A stretch of 7,686 bases of DNA from positions 1-7,686 of the forward strand of contig CAMPIY010000081.1 in NCBI GenBank assembly GCA_946886645.1, in the 5' to 3' direction. Numbering within the stretch: position 1 is the first letter of the stretch; each line of letters starts with the position of its first letter. The position numbers were made by a program, and so were the translations under genes. The notes below the pieces were generated by a model. The model made no database searches. It saw only the letters and a program-made list of their open reading frames with translations, and was not told where the DNA came from. The stretch is from an uncultured Sphingomonas sp. (lineage in GTDB: Bacteria > Pseudomonadota > Alphaproteobacteria > Sphingomonadales > Sphingomonadaceae). Below, piece by piece: positions 7,592 to 7,686 of the stretch.

Positions 7592-7619
7592 AGACTAGGC
7601 AGCGAAAGACGGAGGGCAA
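7592..7619 (-). promoter_or_regulatory. Candidate promoter of the hydrolase-aminopeptidase operon, implying a leaderless transcript
   Basis: On the minus strand TTGCCC (complement of 7614-7619) and TAGTCT (complement of 7592-7597) are 16 bases apart. Exactly seven bases separate the -10 hexamer from the ATG at 7584, so the predicted first transcribed base is the A of the start codon or next to it. This fits the absence of a ribosome binding site. Confidence 0.45.
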
Positions 7620-7622
7620 GCC

Positions 7623-7686
7623 TCAATCGACAGGCGGCGGGGCACGAGGCGGATCTTCGCTAATGGCCGGAATCGACCCATTGCGG
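7623..7686 (-). CDS. Possible 3' end of an upstream gene (partial, product unknown)
   Basis: One minus-strand frame is open from the right edge and ends at TGA (7623-7625), giving the tail RNGSIPAISEDPPRAPPPVD. The Pro-rich, acidic end is plausible as a protein C-terminus, and its stop falls four bases before the predicted -35 element of the hydrolase gene. Twenty-one codons are too few to prove coding or suggest a product. A plus-strand ATG at 7663 (MAGIDPLR) that also runs off the edge is a competing reading. Confidence 0.35.
   Translation of the reverse strand, partial: RNGSIPAISEDPPRAPPPVD

Noticed and set aside
7663..7686. A plus-strand gene starting ATG at 7663 (MAGIDPLR) and leaving the window.
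   Set aside because: Only eight codons are visible and the nearest purine-rich site is about 14 bases upstream; the evidence is too thin to list it.

Overview
The window is GC-rich, densely packed bacterial chromosome. Protein sequences and gene order point to an alphaproteobacterium of the order Sphingomonadales. Pointers are a TonB-dependent receptor with a TATKR-type TonB box, the acpP-fabF-mltG block, a MarR regulator paired with a small SH3 protein next to an M17 leucyl aminopeptidase, and a copy of the CCGTTCG...CTGAGC.TGTCGAAG palindrome common in these genomes. This assignment rests on recognition of sequence and context, not on a database search.

Layout: the left edge (1-764, minus) holds the first 254 codons of an outer-membrane TonB-dependent receptor. 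Next, on the same strand, is a small cytosolic HExxH protein of unknown substrate (848-1324). Divergent from it is the lipid-to-cell-wall block acpP (1415-1651), fabF (1780-3039) and mltG (3036-3995) on the plus strand. acpP and fabF are separated by a long imperfect inverted repeat. fabF and mltG overlap in GTGA. mltG meets, tail to tail within a shared CTAG, a small SH3-domain gene (3992-4357, minus) that overlaps the MarR-type regulator upstream of it (4293-4673, minus). After a 122-bp gap with a weak terminator comes a two-gene unit on the minus strand: a secreted serine hydrolase of the beta-lactamase/S12 fold (6190-7584) and an M17 leucyl aminopeptidase (4796-6193), again joined by a GTGA overlap. 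The right edge may hold the last codons of another minus-strand gene.

How the genes may work together: acpP and fabF encode the carrier and elongating condensing enzyme of type II fatty acid synthesis. mltG encodes the membrane-bound transglycosylase that cuts nascent peptidoglycan strands. Envelope growth functions are thus grouped, as is usual in alphaproteobacteria. The hydrolase-aminopeptidase pair looks like a peptide-degrading unit with one secreted and one cytosolic enzyme. Its substrate cannot be read from sequence.

Most of the window is ordinary core chromosome. The points most worth a second look are the inverted-repeat element inside the acpP-fabF transcription unit, the orphan HExxH protein, and the SH3-only protein that resembles the front half of an NlpC/P60 peptidase. 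A predicted leaderless start on the serine hydrolase is also of interest. I found no RNA genes, CRISPR array, insertion sequence or phage genes, and nothing I would call an undescribed defence or mobile system. No stretch longer than about 130 bases lacks a gene.
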